Origin: Tubulanus polymorphus
Lineage: Eukaryota; Nemertea; Palaeonemertea; Tubulaniformes; Tubulanidae
Assembly (NCBI RefSeq): GCF_964204645.1
Contig: NC_134028.1
Coordinates: forward strand, 20,682,153-20,746,152
Reading direction: 5' to 3'
DNA length: 64,000 nt
Each line of letters starts with the position of its first letter. Within the stretch, counting starts at the first letter, position 1. Positions 14,200 to 26,021 of the stretch are shown in pieces. The notes beneath the pieces are model-generated. The model ran no database searches. It was not told the DNA's origin and worked only from the letters and a program-made list of their open reading frames with translations. The position numbers and the translations under genes were made by a program.

Positions 14200-14880
14200 C
14201 CAGTGTAAATGGATCCTAGAAACAAGTCTAGAAGTGTGGAACTTGGTCAAAAACTGTAGAAGTAGGTCCAGAACTGGATCTATTATGCGGCTTTCATGAA
14301 TTATATTTATGGGCTTTCAGGAATATTATTGAGCTTCAGTTATTTCAGTTGTTAAACTATAGCAACAAGTAATGTACGGAAACTGAATTTCATGGCCAGT
14401 GTTGCTATTATCAGATAACCTGCGTTGATGCTTGCGTCACACGTATAAAACAATAACAGTAAGAAGATTTTAACAGAAACCCGATACTGGAGAAATGACA
14501 CGACCGCAACACTGATTAACATTTAGAAACCATACCAGATCCACAACACTGTCGAAGTAGGCCTAGAAATGTGGACCTGGGTCCACAACTATGAAGTAGG
14601 TCCACAACTGTGAAACTGGGCCCACAACTGCAGAAGTAGGTTTAGAAGACAGTGTGGAACTGGGTAATCGTGTCGAAGAAGGTCCAGATTACTGTGGACC
14701 GTAGAAGTATGTCCAGAAGTGTGGAACTGGGTCCATAGAAGTGGGTCCAGAAGTGTGGAATTGGATCCACAACTGTCGAATAGGTCCAGCACTGTATGAC
14801 TGGATCGACAACTGTAGAAGCAGGTCCAAAATTGTGTAACTGGATCCACAACTGTAGAAATAAATCGACGAGAAGTCGTT
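14200..14880. repeat. Tandem repeat, GTAGAAGTAGGTCCA type, left block
   Basis: Degenerate units of roughly 35 bp built from phrases such as GTAGAAGTAGGTCCAGAA and TGTGGAACTGGGTCCA fill most of this block. It reads open in several frames on the minus strand, as expected for a short-period repeat, not a gene. Confidence 0.8.
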
Positions 14881-15469
14881 CAATTTGAAGAATGAAAGTT
14901 TTGCATATTTGATGGGCGCCGTGATAATATATGGATTAGGGAGTCTAAAAATTCAGTTCAAAGATTGAAAATGAACTTATTTTGACAATAAATACCAGTG
15001 TTAAAACATCATTTTGTCTGAACACCGTCCGGGGCTTATTCAGACGGTACCCCTAGACTTCATCGCCCCTTCCCATTTAAATTCATTAAATTTCCTCAGG
15101 TTTACAATTCATGAGCATACAGATTTGTCGGCATGAATTCAAACCGTGGCAGAAACTTCAAGACATGACTTGGAGTATTTGCCATGGAGGTGATCTGATA
15201 AAACCGACCATTGTCATCTAATTAAAACAAAATAATTACTGGTCGGTTTAAATAGAATCTAACTGGTGATCAATGCAATCAATGATTTTATTGATATTCA
15301 CTGCGTTAAAACAATCGACGTAATGCGTTATTTTCGCCCATTCTCCCCAAACTAAACAAGTTCTCGTCGATTTATTGCAAATACAGAAAAAACACAGAAT
15401 ATGTAAGTCAAAACGTCCTTTTTGCAGGTTGAGACCAAATTCTGCAGTTTTGCCCATGAGTTCCACACT
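14881..15469. other. Core between satellite blocks; no gene
   Basis: About 14,950-15,470 is the reverse complement of 20,560-20,950 (shared phrases CCGTCC and AGACGGTACCCCTAGACT). No coding feature is seen. Confidence 0.55.
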
Positions 15470-15970
15470 CCTGGACCAAGTTCCATAAAACGAGATTCTG
15501 TTCCACAGTTCTGGATCTATTTCCACGTGTGGACCCAATTCTTCAGTTCTGCATGGACCCTCCAGTTGTAGACCCAGCTACGCAGTTCTGAATCTATTTC
15601 TACCGTTTTGGATCCAGTTCCACGGTAATGGAGATACGTCTACAGCTTGGTCCCAGTTCCACAATTATGGTTCTACTTCTACAGTTGTGGATCCAGTTCC
15701 AGCTGGACGCATTTCAACCATTGTGGATCGGTTATATAGTTCTGGACCCGCTTCTACAGTTGTGGACCCTGTTCCACAGTTCTGGATCTACTTCTACAGT
15801 TTAAGACCCAGTTCCACACTTCTGGACCCGTTTCTACAGTTGTTGACCAAGTTCCACAGTTGTGGACCTACCCCTACAGTTGCGGTCATGACTCCGCACT
15901 TCTGGATTTTGCTTATTTGGGATCCAGCGCCACAGTCCTGGACAAAGTTCCTAAGTTCGGTTGAATTTGA
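15470..15970. repeat. Tandem repeat, inverted right block
   Basis: This is the same repeat family as 14,200-14,880 in the opposite orientation (CTTCTACAGTTGTGGAC, GTTCCACAGTTCTGGA). It ends at the phrase TTGACTCAAGAGTT, which also flanks related fragments at 58,200 and 63,650, so the family is dispersed. Confidence 0.8.
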
Positions 15971-16446
15971 CTCAAGAGTTTGAAAATGAGTTCATTTTCA
16001 ATAAGTTGCCTCTCTGTGAAATTGTGGAACTGTAGAACCGGAAGTAGTTCGTATGATATTTGAATCTAAAGTTTTAATCTAGTCTTTTACAATAATCAAT
16101 TCATGTGTGCATAAAAAATATGTCGAACCTCCATCGTCCTTCAAATTTCCAGCAATATACAGTAGAAAAACAGGGCCAGACAGATTAAACAAAGCAAAAA
16201 TAATCGAATCGATCCTGTAAATAGTTTGGAATTAATTCAGCAACTTCTGATCAAATATTATTCAGCCCGAAATATATAAAACTGGCAAAATTCAATCGAC
16301 AAAATGAGACATTCGTCAGTCCCTTCAACAGCACGTTAAATCTCAACACACATTATACAGGTAAGATCAATTCTAATATCGGTAGTTCTGACTGCCGGGA
16401 ACCAGTCTCCAGTTCTATGATCTGATTGCAGTTTTTCGGATACAAC

Positions 16447-17153
16447 ATGAAATTGATAAGTTTTTTGTGGTTTTTCTGGCCGTTCTCTGGGCTTCAACCG
16501 ATGCCATTGATGAAAGTACATGTCGCAAGGTAAATATCTGTTAGTCATATCACGTGTGTTAATCCATCGCAGCTACACTCCTGAACCTAAAGTCTACAAA
16601 TCTCCTTGATCCTACGTGCAGTTGATATTACTTAGGGAAAGAAGATTAATTAACGGAAATACCTCTCAGTATTTGAAACAAATCTCTGAAGATGAGTGGA
16701 AGTATTCCACCCGAAACGTTAGAATGAAATAACAACTGTTGTTTAAGATCTATATTGTGGGTTTTTACGCAGGACTGGAAATAGTCTCAACTATTTATAA
16801 CCTCTTAGTATAACCTCCTGATAATCGTGACATCAATGTTGTAATTTAGGGGTTCAGCAGGAAAAACCATTTTCAATTACATTTTTATTATATAGGTAGC
16901 ATCTCTTGCTGTCGAACATTACGGCAAGGCCATATCGGGACCACTGAGCAAATTAGATTGCGATACCATCGTTGACAGCAAGATCTTGGACGATCTAAAG
17001 TTACAAGGTTCACAACTACCTAGCGTTTTGGCGAAAGTCTTCAAGTCAAAACAAGGCAAATCGAAGATTTTCGCTTACGTACGAAACAATGTCAACGTCA
17101 TTAGAAACAATTTGAAAACTTTGAAAGAAGCATTGAAAAAACTAGAAAACTAG
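16447..17153 (+). pseudogene. Small secreted protein, cluster copy 2 (frameshift)
   Basis: Exons 16,447-16,529 and 16,896-17,153 match copy 1 and keep the splice sites. Exon 2 is open and encodes 85 residues ending KEALKKLEN. Exon 1 is 83 bases against 84 in copy 1: one G is missing in the signal-peptide region, so it no longer joins exon 2 in frame. The TATA box and 5' UTR intron are kept. A sequencing error could mimic this one-base change. If it is real, the copy makes no secreted product from this start. Confidence 0.7.
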
Positions 17154-17515
17154 AAAATTCCATGCATAAATGATCGATAATTCGAGCAACATCGCATTTA
17201 TACTAGAAGATGTATGTTCTAATTCTATAGATTCCGGGATTCCTTGTTCTATACGATTAAAATTTATTTCAATGTTTGAAAATGCAAGTAAATAGTTCTT
17301 AGTCGGCATAAAATGAATGTTATGATGTATTGATTTCATTGTCGGTTCGATCGCAGTTTGCAGTTCCCCCGGAAACCGGTGAGCAGATGAAACGAGTTCC
17401 CGGTGTCTCCAGACGGTGTCCAATGCACGGGACAGGTTTTTTCAAGGTTAACATTACGGGTAAGGGAGTTAGTAGTGGGACGATCTTGCATGCCAATTAA
17501 CGCAAACGGGAGATT
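17154..17515. other. 3' flank of cluster copy 2; no gene
   Basis: This matches 21,830-22,160 and the window start, and is the reverse complement of about 12,840-13,140. It is the duplicated 3' flank of the small-gene unit, with no coding feature. Confidence 0.5.
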
Positions 17516-18480
17516 GTGAATGATAATATAATAATATGTTTTCTTTTAAAGCGCAGATCTAAGAAATAATCGCTGCGCTTTACAATATAAAACACAATAC
17601 AGAAAATTGTTAGAATTACACATGCATTATAAAACAATACATAGTAGGTTTTAAGAGTAGGTTTGGCTAAAAAGGTATGTCTTAAGATTACGTTAAAAAA
17701 TATCAACGCACGCACTTTCTCTCAGAGATATTGGAAGTTTGTTCCAGAGGATTGGACAAATACATTTAAAAGATCGACTGCCGTACGAAATACGTGGAAT
17801 TGGTGTGACTAGAATTGTTTTATCGTGGCTGGAACGCAGAGACCGGGTCGGATTATATTGAGACAGAAGGGATTTCAGGTACTCAGGTGCTAGTCCATGT
17901 AAACATTTGTATACCCACCATAAAGAGAATCTTATATTCAATCCGCACCGAGATCGGCAGCCAATGTAAAGACTGTAGGACAGGTGTTATATGCTCACTC
18001 TTCTTTTTCTTGGTGATAAGGCGAGCGGCATTGTTCTGAACGAGCTGAAGGCGCTTGATCAAAGTGGCATTGAGCCCACAAGCAGCGAATTGGCATAATC
18101 AAGCCTGCTAATCACCAAAGAAACAACGGCTGCTTTGCACGCTGCATCGTCTAACAGACTTCGTATTTTACCTATGCAATACAGATGGTAGTTAGCAGTG
18201 CGACAAATATTGTTAACATGCTTTGATAAAGACAAATGTTCATCCAAAATTACACCTTGATTCTTAACATAAGTTGATGGATGGATTTCAATACCATCAA
18301 TAGTAATATATAAATCACTGGGTAAAAGGCTTTTGGCATATGGTGAACCAAGTATTACGAATTCGGTTTTATCGCCGTTAGCTTTTAATTTATTAATTGT
18401 CATCCAATTGGACAACACCTGGACAAGTTCAGCTAGCTGAATGGAACCCGGGGATAAGTCTACAGAATTTATTCCAACCT
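17516..18480 (-). mobile_element. Degenerate CR1/L2-like LINE fragment
   Basis: On the minus strand, 18,418-18,059 encodes the end of an RT domain (MTINKLKANGDKTEFVILG, GVILDEHLSLSKHV, SRLDYANSLL). After frameshifts, 17,941-17,693 encodes the C-terminal region (YKCLHGLAPEYLKSLL, RSFKCICPILWNKLP). The catalytic part is missing and several frameshifts are present. It interrupts the small-gene cluster flank; sequence on its right resumes the match to about 22,270-22,420. Confidence 0.8.
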
Positions 18481-18714
18481 GGGCAGATATAGCTTTTTGA
18501 TATTTACTTGCTTAAATTTCATTCTCTAAATTTCGATGGATCATCCAGCCGATGATTACATAATCAGTTGGACCAGGACGGCATTAAGAATCTTCAACTT
18601 ATGACAACACAATTTTCAATTCAATTCAATTCAAAATTTATTCAGTAAATAATCATATACATGGTTGCGGCTGAATAGAACATAAAATTATAACAAATTC
18701 CCTGCGAACAATAA

Positions 18715-18840
18715 AGTGAAAAATGGCGTTCGTGTTGCCGGACAGCCAGACAGCGTTGTGATCGATAGCTGGAAGACACGCGCGCACACCGGTCACTGTT
18801 GCAGGTATAAGCTTTCTCATTGAACATGTCAAGTTGGCAC
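18715..18840 (+). other. Copy of the 12.3-kb orphan exon end
   Basis: GAAAAATGGCGTTCGTGTTG and a following GCAG/GTATAAGC donor match the 3' part of 12,284-12,482, including about 30 bases past the donor. It abuts the truncated end of cluster copy 3 and seems to have replaced that gene's 3' half. Confidence 0.5.
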
Positions 18841-18894
18841 TTGTTTCTCCCCCTGGCGTTTCCGCACTGCACTAGTAGATCCGTTGACTTAAGA

Positions 18895-19496
18895 TCGTCC
18901 AAGATCTTGCTGTTGACGATACTTTCGCAATCTAATTTGCTCAGTGGTTCCGATATGGCCTTGCCATAAAACTCGACAGCACGAGATGATACCTGCAAAT
19001 AAAAACAAACGCAATCGAAAATGCTTTTTCTTGGTAAACCCTTAAGATACAACAGTGAAAATCATGATCATAAGAATACAAAGAGGTTATAAATAATTGG
19101 TACTATTTCCAGTCTTGAATACAATTGCGTAAAAACCCACAATATAGATCTTAAACAACAGTTATTATTTCATTCTAACGTTTCGGGTGGAATACCTCAA
19201 CCAATCCTCAGAGATTTGCTTCAAATACTGAGAGGTATTTCCGTTAATTCGTCTTTCCATGAAGAATATCAACTGCACGTTGAACCAAGAAGGTTGGTAG
19301 ACTTTAGGTTCATGAGTGTAGCTGCGATGGATTAACTCTACATATTACATTCGATTGGTGAAACGCTTTGACGATACAGCGTTTTCTCTTTATAGGCAGA
19401 TATTTTACCTTGCTACATGTACTTCCATCAGCAATGGCATCGGTTGATACCCAGAAAACCGCCAGAAAAACCACCAAAAAAACTGATCAATTTCAT
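18895..19496 (-). pseudogene. Small secreted protein, cluster copy 3 (broken)
   Basis: Exon 1 (19,496-19,409) carries one extra T in the signal-peptide T run and one extra codon, so its frame is lost after a few codons. Exon 2 starts at 18,992 and matches copy 1 up to SKILDDLK, then breaks at about 18,895. The 3' half is missing, and the frame runs on in antisense through the duplicated orphan exon. A TATA box near 19,667 is kept. With its repeat block, it is arranged as an inverted copy of copy 2. Confidence 0.7.
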
Positions 19497-20029
19497 GTTG
19501 TCCCCGAAAAACTGCAATCAGATCATAGAAATAGAGACTGGTTCCCGGCTGTGTCAGAAATACAGATATTACAAATGATCTTACCTGTATAATGTGTGTT
19601 GAGATTTAATGTGGCGTTGAAGCGACTGACGAATGTCTCATTTTGTCGATTGAATTCTGCCAGTTTTATACATATTTTGGGATGAATAATATTTGATCAG
19701 AAGTTGCTGAACGGTTTCACATTAAACATCCAACTCAGTAGATTTAATACCAACTATTTACAGGATAGATTTGATTATTTTTGCTTTGTTTAATCTGTCT
19801 GCATCTGTTTTTCTACTGTATATTGCTGGAAATTAATTTGAAGGACGATGGAGGTTTTACATTTTTCATCCACACATGAATAAAATCTTGTAAAAGGCTA
19901 CATTATGAACTGTATATTCAAATATTAATTAATTGGCACCCGGTTCCACAGTTCCATATTTCCACAGCAGAGTCAAATTATTGAAAATGAACTTGAAATG
20001 AATTTCAACTCTTGACTCAAATAAAACCA

Positions 20030-20480
20030 AACTTTAGGACTTTGTCCAGGACTGTGGAACTGGATACTAAGTAAGCAAGTCCTGAAGTGTGAAAAAGTGT
20101 AGAAAAAAGTAGGTCCAAAATACGGTGGATCTGGATCAACAACTGTAGAAGTAGGTCATGAAGTGTGGAACTTGGCCCACAACAGTAAAAGTAGGTCCAG
20201 AACAATGGAACTGCGTCGACAACTGTAGAAAGTAGTCCAAAATTGTGGAACTTGCTCTACATCTGTAGAAACATGTCCAAAACTGTGGAACTGGATCCAA
20301 AACCGTAGAATGGGCCCAGTACGGAACTGGGTCGACAAGTAAGGAAGGTGCATTCCAGTGGAACTCGATCCAAAAATTAGGTCTACAACAATACAGTGGA
20401 ACCGGGACAACTGTACTAAGAAAGTTTTCAGAACTTGGTCCAAAACTGTTGAAATTGATCCAAAACACTGTGGAAATGGA
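20030..20480. repeat. Tandem repeat block beside cluster copy 3
   Basis: Units of the GTAGAAGTAGGTCC / TGTGGAACTGGATCC family, orientation as at 14,200-14,880. It is followed by 20,560-20,950, the reverse complement of the core at 14,950-15,470. Together they show that the copy-3 unit is an inverted copy of the copy-2 unit. Confidence 0.75.
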
Positions 20481-20949
20481 TCTAGTTTTATGAAAAAGTG
20501 CGGGATTGGTTCGAAGGAAAAGTTCGAAGTTTTGACATAAGAATCTATTCTATATCGTGTGTTTTCTGTATTTGCAGTTGACATTGACGAAAACTTGTTC
20601 AATTCAATTTGGGGAAAATCGGCGAAAAAATCTAATTACACCAAACGTTTTAACAATAGTAAATATCAATAAAATCATTGATTGTATTGATCACGAGTTG
20701 ATTATTCGTACTATTGATTATTCGTAGATGATAGCTTTGATCAGATACCCTCTTTAGGAAACATCCAAGTTATATGTAGAAGTTTCTGCCACATTTTGAA
20801 TTTGCCAAAAAGAATCTGCATGATAAAAATTGTTAACTTGAGAAATTCTAACGAGTTTGAAACTTTAGGGCAGTCTAGGGGTACCGTCTGACTATGCCTC
20901 GGACGGTGTTGAGACAAAATAATGTTTGACGCTGAAATTTGAATTTTCA

Positions 20950-21579
20950 CAGTTCACAAAATAAAGAATAATTATAATGAAAAAATAATAATAACTTGTC
21001 CCTAGCCCGAACAGACAGAGTATCATCAAACACACGACCATTCAAACTTATTGTATTGCAAGGCCGCACTTATTACACATTGTTTTCGATTATACTATGA
21101 TCCCGACAGCTGGTGTAGAATTCGACCTAGTACCTTTACACTCCATCAGTAGTCTATATCTTCTGAATAACAAAATTTATATTTAAACATGTGGAAATGT
21201 GATTGTATAACAAGTTGAATATGTCCATGATGAGGAAACGCCGTTTGTTAATCGTCGAAGCATTTCGTCAATAATGATCCAATAATCCATCGTAGCTTAA
21301 CTCATGAACCTAAAGTCTACAAACCTCATTGGTCCTATGTGCAGTTGATATTCCTCATGGAAAGACGAATTAACAGAAATAACTCTCGGTATCTGAAACA
21401 AATCTCTGAATATGGGTTGAAGTATCCCACCCCAAACGTTAGAATGAAATAGTAGCTGTTGTTTTGGATCTATATTGTGGGTTTTTACGGTTTGAGGGTT
21501 TTTATATTGTTTATCAGTGTTGTATTTGAAAGGTTCACCAAAGAAAAAGCATTTTCAATTGTGTTTGTTTGATTGGCAG
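20950..21579. other. Spacer before cluster copy 4; no exon 1 found
   Basis: No signal-peptide exon like that of copies 1-3 is visible. About 21,270-21,500 matches intron sequence of copies 2 and 3 (CCCAAACGTTAGAATGAAAT). Confidence 0.5.
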
Positions 21580-21825
21580 GCATCATCTCGTGCTTTCGAG
21601 TGTTACGGCAAGGCCATATCGGGACCACTGAGCAAATTGAATTGCAAGTCTATCGTCAAACGCGATATCAAGCACCTACCAGGTCGACAAGGTGACTCTT
21701 CGCCGAGGGTCTTCAATTCTAGAAAGGGCAGCTCGCTGACTAATGATTTCGCAAGAAACAATGTGAAAGATCTAAGAAAAAATTTTAGATCTTCGAGAAC
21801 AGGCTTGAAACAAATGAGAAACTAG
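21580..21825 (+). pseudogene. Small secreted protein, cluster copy 4 (exon 2 only)
   Basis: An acceptor (TTGGCAG) leads into an open exon whose start (YGKAISGPLSKLNCKSIV) matches the family. The middle is remodelled and the C-terminus (RNNVKDLRKNF) again resembles it. The exon stays open to a TAG at 21,825. Without an exon 1 it cannot make a secreted protein unless a distant first exon exists. Confidence 0.6.
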
Positions 21826-22737
21826 AAAACTAGAAAATGCCACGGAAATGATGGATAATTCGAACAACATCGCATCATACTAGAAGATCTATGTTCTAAT
21901 TCTAATTCGGTTCTAGGTTTCGGGTTTCCTTGTTCTATACGATTCAAATTTGTGTCAATTATTTTTTTATAAATGCAAATAGATAATTCTTCTTCGGCAT
22001 TATAAATGAATGTTGTGATGTATTGATTTCATTGACGGTTCGCAGTTTGCAGTGCCCCGGAAACCGGCGGGCAGATGAAACGAGTTCCCAGTTGTTCCAG
22101 ACGGTGTCCAATGTACGGGAAAGGTTTTTTCAAGGGAAGCATTACGGGTAAGGGAGTTAGTGTCTCGATATCCAATACCAATATTGACTAGACCAACCAA
22201 TAAAAGTAAATGGGAGATTTTGAATTGAGCCTGAGTATAATTCCACCAAATCTATATCAATAATTAGCTGGCCAGACCAGGAACTGAATTTTTCAAGTAT
22301 AGCTGTTTAATATTAACTTAGTTTAATTTCATTCTCTTAATTGCGAGGGATCCTGCCAATGATTGCATACGTAAGTATAGTTGGACCAGGACAGCATTGA
22401 GAATCTTCAACTTTTGACAACTCATGAGGACAGCTGATGGCTTAGTTCGGCATACTCAGATATTAAAATAGATCACCAAAATAATAATGATGGGACTAGT
22501 TTCCTTGTGCCTATCGACTCTTTATCGACTGGCCTTTTCTGGAATGTAATGAACTTTCTTCAAATATCCCTATCAGAGAAGGAAAGATCATCGGAAAAAT
22601 TAGGCGTTCGCGCGATCACTATCGTTATCTGGGAGATGAAGGCATAGGTTGTACATGTATTTAGTTATTCATCGTATCAGTTCATACTAAGAAAGAAAGA
22701 TACGCACAGAATCAAGAAATTGATCAATGGGTTTGTA
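21826..22737. repeat. Left edge of duplication unit B; no gene
   Basis: From 21,898 on, sequence repeats that at the window start. The stretch at about 22,705-22,720 is the unoccupied counterpart of the LINE insertion at 565-2970. No coding feature is seen. Confidence 0.7.
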
Positions 22738-24763
22738 TTAATGAATAAGTTCCTTTTCTAAGTTGTAAGCAGCGCTGTTTGGACGACCGGTTTTAGGGAT
22801 TAGATTCATCCAATAATCTCTACCGTGTCTGCAATAAATAAAAGAGCATGATATATAAAGAGACGCTTCCGCGCAATGTGGATACTGGTATAAAAACGTC
22901 AGGATTATCCGGCTATCAGTTTACTTTTGACGATCATGTTCATATACACTCTGTCCATATCCAGCCGCGAATGGTAAATTATGATCTTTTCCGGGTGGTC
23001 TGAATCCTCGTTCCTCGGATAACTGTAATCAATATAATTATAATGTTAATTATCATGTGAATGGATTTCCCAATGTGATTTGGATAATGAAATGCGATGC
23101 AAGATTTTGTGTACAAACCTCTTCGGACATTTCACGAATATGATAACTCTCGAATCCGCAACATCCTCCGATGTACCTCACTCCAAGTTCATAAGCTTTA
23201 CGGGCATAGTCTCTACATTCCCAACGAGTAAGAATGCGTGGTTCCATCGCTGAAAATGAAAATGCAACTAAATACACATGTATTAGCTATTTCAATGTCG
23301 AGACGATCGAAATGTTATTTCAGCTCACCTAACATACACTCGGGTAAATGAGAATATCCTTCAACTAGATACTCAGTTTCAGGAGAAAGGAATCCGATTG
23401 GCTGCATCATCAGAAATGGAGATAAACCAGCTTCATTCAGGGCATCTTTCATCAATTTCATCGTTTTCAGTTGCGCGTTATAATCAAACTGGCAATTTAA
23501 ACCCACAATATCGGCCCCTGGGTGATTGAAAACAAACACCTACGATTATGATTTAATAAACTTTGCACGACATTGAAACATGTTTGAAAAATAACGCATA
23601 TTAAGAGGGATGTTTCTTGAGTGAAGGCATGATTTGACACCTCGTTTAGCCATTCTAACTGCACATTCTCCTGCACTGATTCCATCGATACACCCAACTG
23701 GACCTATTCTCATCGTACACGCTATAGGTTTGTTGTATTTCTTCATGACATCAATCGCCCACTCCATCTCTTCGATTGAGCAGAAAAACTGGATTCGAAA
23801 AATACATGTATACATTCGACACTACAGTGTTATACAAACGTTCGATTTGTTGATAGTGAAATTCCATGGTAAAATAGCAATGAATATCATCCTTGTCTTG
23901 AATAACAGATGCTTACCTCTGCTATAAAGAAATCGACATCCTTTTCTTTGAACACGTCGCATTGCTTTTCGAATTCTGCTTGAACCGCTGCCTTCCCTTT
24001 TCCAGCTATGTAGGTCGGTGTAGGCGACAAACCGCCGCTAACTAGTAGATTGTATGCTGTGGCAACATTACGTGCAAGATCGCATGCCGCGTGGTTTATT
24101 TCAGATGTCTAAGATAAATACATTATAAATATGTACATCATTACCACGGCACTAACCATTCAGTACAATTTGTATGAATGAATAGTTGAATAGAAATACT
24201 GAATAGAAATAAGAGTGAGATAGATAAAGACCACAACCTACGTTATAATTTTTGGCCGACTCACTACATTGAAGCATTCCATCCGTCGCGTGAAAGGTGA
24301 ATGCTTGCATTACATCAGCTCCAGCTCGAGCAAATTCTTTATGTAAACCACTGACTTAAAAATGGCAAATTAATGATTTTTCTTTCATCGGCTAATTCGT
24401 TTTGACTTTGATATAACCCAACAGTTATTCTAAAGGACGTTTTTTTCTGGCTGATGCCTCGTAGTTCGCCATTGTTTAAAGTCAAGTGATTCAAAATGAT
24501 GCCCACAAAACTATAGATTTTGTTGCAGGCAGGAAGGTGTGCTAAAAATGATCGGGTAAAGTTGGCTAATTGTGTTATGGGCTGTGAATAGAATAAGTCA
24601 CAAACATGTAAAACCTACCGGCGTCAGGATGTTCTAGAACGCATTCAGGAGTATACAACCCAGCAGTCATATATCCTCTTTTTTCGAATGTATTCATGTA
24701 ACTACCGTCGCCAATGATTACGCGTTTTGCTAATATCTCCAGTATATTCGGTTTAGCTGCCAT
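22738..24763 (-). CDS. BHMT: Betaine-homocysteine S-methyltransferase, copy B (intact)
   Basis: Eight coding exons read right to left: 24,763-24,619, 24,354-24,242, 24,108-23,917, 23,788-23,641, 23,517-23,329, 23,249-23,119, 23,022-22,925 and 22,828-22,738. Joined, they give 1,107 bases, or 368 residues, with all phases consistent; human BHMT is slightly longer. Visible motifs are IGDGSY and EKRGY near the start, AFTFHATDG, the IGP-x-G block, and the zinc-binding cysteines in GLNCQF (exon 5) and GGCCGF (exon 6). Unlike copy A, exon 3 has a proper acceptor (CTTAG). This is probably the working BHMT of the locus, acting in methionine salvage and betaine catabolism. BHMT2-like or related methyltransferases are less likely alternatives. 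Confidence 0.9.
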
Positions 24764-25706
24764 ATCTAGTATCTTGCAAATAAGGCCACCTTGAATCGTT
24801 TGACGTCTGACAAAGATTAACAAAATTGTCTAACGTATTCTACTAGGCCTATTAGGTCAACAATCGCTGTCCCATTTGATGGTTATAGAAAATGATTGCC
24901 TTGATATACATGTCACTCGTATATTCTGTTGTTGTTGTTCTATGAGGTTCCGTCTAGGCAATGAGAGTTTTGATGTATATCAAATCATTTACTAGACCGT
25001 TGCCATTGGGAAAAAGATATCCCCCAAAAGTTGCATCTGTTCACGGTGACGAATATCCGCGATATCATAAGCTGAGATCCTGCCCTTTCTGATGATATAG
25101 ACGAACACTATCAAGTCCATTCAATTTGATCAAGTATAAAGGTTTATTAAGGTTTTTATGGGTTCATACGAAATTCCTGGATGCTGCGGGGACCTGCTGT
25201 TTGAGGGATGATTTCTCAAGGATTCTAGATTTTGGCAATTTGGTCGGAAGCCTTCATGAGTTGATAATTATATAATGTGTTTTTGTACGATATAGATTAG
25301 TTGCATCATATCTATAGAACTAATTACTGGATGTAATTAATCTATACCGCTGTTAATTCGTTGCTGATTTTAATATGTCAATTAGATCTTAATCGATTTA
25401 CTCAATTACAATAATTAGAACAGCATTGAATTAGTTTACCTTCACAGAAGTCGAAAATGTGTAATTCAGTAATTAATGTCAGTCGCCAGTGTTTTATTAA
25501 TGAGATGTGCTCCTCTCTCACGTGTCAGGTTTGAGTGACAGATGATCCCGGTATAAAACAATCTGATGAGACATCAACTAATCAGTTCAGCCAATGACTA
25601 GTCATCATCATCACTTGGATTAGCGGATAATCAGTAAGCGCGGGATTACGAATTAAAATTCAATCGATGATTTACGGATTACCACTCATAGGATTTAAAG
25701 ATTACA
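24764..25706. promoter_or_regulatory. Divergent BHMT/BMPER intergenic region, copy B
   Basis: Counterpart of 4,959-5,919. A TATAAAA at 25,552-25,558 probably serves the BMPER-like gene. No exon is visible. Confidence 0.45.
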
Positions 25707-25997
25707 ATGGATTATTACGTCGTTAAAACGATTGTGTTGATTTCAGTAATCTATTTAGTAACGGGTTAGTCTTCATATCTTATCGATAATGACAATAAAG
25801 TTATTAAATTATCAGATGATAAATGATAATATTGAAATGTTGTTTTTCATCAATTAAAGGTTGAAAATATCGGAATAAAAAATATAAAAGTGGAGCTGAA
25901 TGGATTGACGAAAAAGATCCCCGTAAACAGCACTCGTGTTCGGTAAGTAAATTGTACCTGGATTTCTCAAATAATATGTCACGTCTGAAGTAAACTA

Positions 25998-26021
25998 CTG
26001 CTGCTGCTGCTGCTGCTGCTG
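25998..26021 (+). repeat. (CTG)8 tract in BMPER-B intron 2
   Basis: Eight CTG triplets at the position where copy A has about 115. Confidence 0.95.

Larger units (their letters stand above)
12840..17440. repeat. 4.6-kb inverted repeat with a gene in each arm
   Basis: The left arm (about 12,840-14,120) and right arm (about 16,129-17,440) are diverged reverse complements. Each carries one small secreted-protein gene with promoter and 3' flank, promoters facing inward. Matching tandem-repeat blocks (14,200-14,880 and 15,470-15,970) are also inverted relative to each other around a core at about 14,880-15,470. Confidence 0.75.
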
